Positions 6,548 through 8,277 of a DNA stretch of 8,277 bases are shown in pieces. The stretch's first letter is position 1. Every line of letters starts with the position of its first letter. A program made the translations under genes and the position numbers. This DNA is from Phototrophicales bacterium (GTDB taxonomy: Bacteria > Chloroflexota > Anaerolineae > Aggregatilineales > Phototrophicaceae), in the NCBI GenBank assembly GCA_002794515.1, contig PGTJ01000095.1:1-8277 (forward strand), given 5' to 3'. Below the pieces are notes generated by a model. That model was not told the DNA's origin. It searched no databases and worked only from the letters and a program-made list of their open reading frames with translations.

Positions 6548-8277
6548 ATGACACTTTCATATCAAGACACAACGCTTGGCGTGGATGAACGCGCAGAACA
6601 CTTATTGGCGACCATGACACTCGAAGAAAAAGTGGCACAAATTGGTGGCATTTGGTCGAGCGATATTACCGATGAGAGCAAACAACGGTTCGACCGAGAT
6701 AAAGCCTTGCAGATTGTCCCACATGGCATTGGGCATATCTCGCGCATTGGGGCGGTGTCGTTGCTCCCACCACAACAAAGCGCTCAACTCGCCAATACCA
6801 TCCAAGCCTTTTTCGTCAACGAGACGCGCTTGGGCATCCCCGCCATTGTCCACGAAGAAAATTGTGCGGGCTATATGGCGAATGGCGCGACATCCTTCCC
6901 CCAAGCCATTGGCTTAGCCGCCACATGGGAGCCGGGCTTGCTCCAACAGATGACCGAAGCTATCCGCAAACAAATGCGTTCTGTTGGCGCGCATCTGGGG
7001 CTTGCGCCTGTGTTGGATGTCGCCCGTGACCCGCGTTGGGGGCGTGTCGAAGAAACATTCGGCGAAGACCCCTTCCTTATATCTGCCCTCGGTGTGGGGT
7101 ATATCAACGGCTTACAAGGCGATGATTGGCGCACGGGCATTGTCGCCACTGCCAAACACTTTTTGGGATATGGCGCATCTGAAGGCGGGATGAATTGGGC
7201 TCCAGCATTCATCCCACAGCGCACCCTGCGCGAGGTGTATCTCACACCATTCGCCGCCGCCATTCAACATGCCCGTGTTGGCGCGGTGATGAATGGTTAT
7301 CAAGAGATAGACGGCGTGCCGTGTGGCAGTTCACAAGAATATTTGGTAGATATTCTGCGTGGCGAGCTGGGCTTTGATGGCACAGTCGTTGCCGATTATT
7401 TCACCATCAACATGCTGGTCGATTATCATCGCATCGCCAAAGATAAAGCACAAGCGGCGAAATATGCCCTCATGGCGGGCATTGATATTGAATTACCTGC
7501 GCTCGATTGCTATGCACAACCGCTCATCGATGCCTTGCGTGCGGGTGATATTCGTGAAGATTTGCTCGATGCCAGTGTACGTCGCGTCTTGCGCCAAAAA
7601 ATCAGCTTAGGCTTGTTGGATAATCCATATGTCGATGAAGGGTGCATTGCCGAGGTCTATAACACCCCACAACAAATCGCCTTATCGCGCACATTGGTTT
7701 CTAAATCGGTGGTGTTGCTCAAGAATGAGAACAACCTATTGCCCCTCTCTAAATCCATCGGCAAAATCGCCGTGATTGGTCCCAGCGCCAATAACGCCCG
7801 CCTGATGCAAGGCGACTATCACTATCCCGCCCATTTAGAAGGTGTATCCAATATGGGCGAGAATATGGTCGCCCCAACACCCAATAAAGGCGAAGTCCGC
7901 ATCAATTGGGAAGACCATCGCCCACCAACCACCACCATCTTACAAGGCATCCGCCAAGCGGTGACACCACACACACAAGTCACATATGCACAGGGGTGCG
8001 GTATCACAGGGAATAACATCTCGTTGTTTGATGAAGCCATTGCCACCGCCAAAGATGCCGATGTGGCGATTGTGGTCGTTGGCGATATTTCTGGCTTGAG
8101 TTTGGGTAGCACCAGTGGCGAGGCAATAGACCGTGCCACATTGGAATTGCCCGGCTTACAACAACAATTGGTGCTTCAGGTGGCAGAAACTGGCACGCCG
8201 ACCATCGTCATCGTGCTGAATGGTCGCCCACCCGTCCTCACCGAAATTGCCGATAAGGTCAATGCCTTGTTATTGGG
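6548..8277 (+). CDS. Glycoside hydrolase family 3 beta-glucosidase/beta-xylosidase, 3' end beyond window
   Basis: 576 codons are present with no stop; full-length relatives usually have about 700-800 residues. GH3 enzymes remove sugars from the non-reducing end of beta-linked oligosaccharides by a retaining mechanism. The N-terminal TIM-barrel domain (about 15-355) shows HEEN (102-105), DPRWGR (161-166), KHF (203-205) and GTVVADYF, where D283 is the expected nucleophile. The alpha/beta sandwich domain follows from about 385, and E525 in SGEAIDR is the probable acid/base. The pattern ADYF followed by DYHRIAKDKAQAA and GIDIELPALDCY resembles Thermotoga- and Streptomyces-type GH3 xylosidase/glucosidases. 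There is no signal peptide, so it should work in the cytoplasm on imported sugar. AAAGG (6534-6538) serves as SD, inside the end of the permease gene. Specificity between xylose and glucose units cannot be settled from sequence. Confidence 0.94.
   Translation, partial: MTLSYQDTTLGVDERAEHLLATMTLEEKVAQIGGIWSSDITDESKQRFDRDKALQIVPHGIGHISRIGAVSLLPPQQSAQLANTIQAFFVNETRLGIPAIVHEENCAGYMANGATSFPQAIGLAATWEPGLLQQMTEAIRKQMRSVGAHLGLAPVLDVARDPRWGRVEETFGEDPFLISALGVGYINGLQGDDWRTGIVATAKHFLGYGASEGGMNWAPAFIPQRTLREVYLTPFAAAIQHARVGAVMNGYQEIDGVPCGSSQEYLVDILRGELGFDGTVVADYFTINMLVDYHRIAKDKAQAAKYALMAGIDIELPALDCYAQPLIDALRAGDIREDLLDASVRRVLRQKISLGLLDNPYVDEGCIAEVYNTPQQIALSRTLVSKSVVLLKNENNLLPLSKSIGKIAVIGPSANNARLMQGDYHYPAHLEGVSNMGENMVAPTPNKGEVRINWEDHRPPTTTILQGIRQAVTPHTQVTYAQGCGITGNNISLFDEAIATAKDADVAIVVVGDISGLSLGSTSGEAIDRATLELPGLQQQLVLQVAETGTPTIVIVLNGRPPVLTEIADKVNALLL

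Overview
The window reads as an ordinary bacterial carbohydrate-uptake and hydrolysis operon next to a divergently transcribed transmembrane Ser/Thr protein kinase. GC content is intermediate, genes are tightly packed, and most starts carry recognisable Shine-Dalgarno sequences. The kinase plus transmembrane segment plus extracytoplasmic domain, together with a CUT1-type sugar transporter, a LacI-family regulator and a GH3 enzyme, fits a Gram-positive-like or Chloroflexota-type heterotroph. That placement is a guess from gene style, not from a marker gene.

Layout. From the left edge to 1802 (minus strand) runs a membrane-anchored PknB-type kinase whose C-terminus is cut by the window edge. 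From 1803 to 2223 lies a 421-base divergent intergenic region. It holds an 11-bp perfect inverted repeat just upstream of the kinase, a second palindrome (1990-2007), a near-consensus sigma70-type promoter (2080-2108) and two LacI-family operators (2112-2125 and 2196-2209). From 2224 to the right edge five plus-strand genes follow: LacI-family regulator, extracellular solute-binding protein, two MalF/MalG-like permeases, and a GH3 beta-glycosidase that runs off the window.

How the genes fit together. The binding protein would capture an oligosaccharide outside the cell. The two permeases would import it, powered by an ATPase that is not in the window. The GH3 enzyme has no signal peptide and would cleave the sugar in the cytoplasm. 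The LacI protein probably represses its own operon by binding the two operators, whose centres are 84 bp apart (eight helical turns). The gene order regulator, binding protein, permease, permease, beta-glycosidase matches known xylobiose (bxl) and cellobiose (ceb) operons of Streptomyces. The GH3 sequence style leans towards the xylosidase/glucosidase group, so xylo- or cello-oligosaccharides are the best substrate guesses.

I see no mobile element, CRISPR array, tRNA or rRNA, and no clear sign of a wholly new system. The points most worth checking are the dual-operator promoter, the structured kinase leader, the stem-loop cluster between the binding-protein and permease genes, and the possible TolB/FlgO-like sensor region of the kinase.
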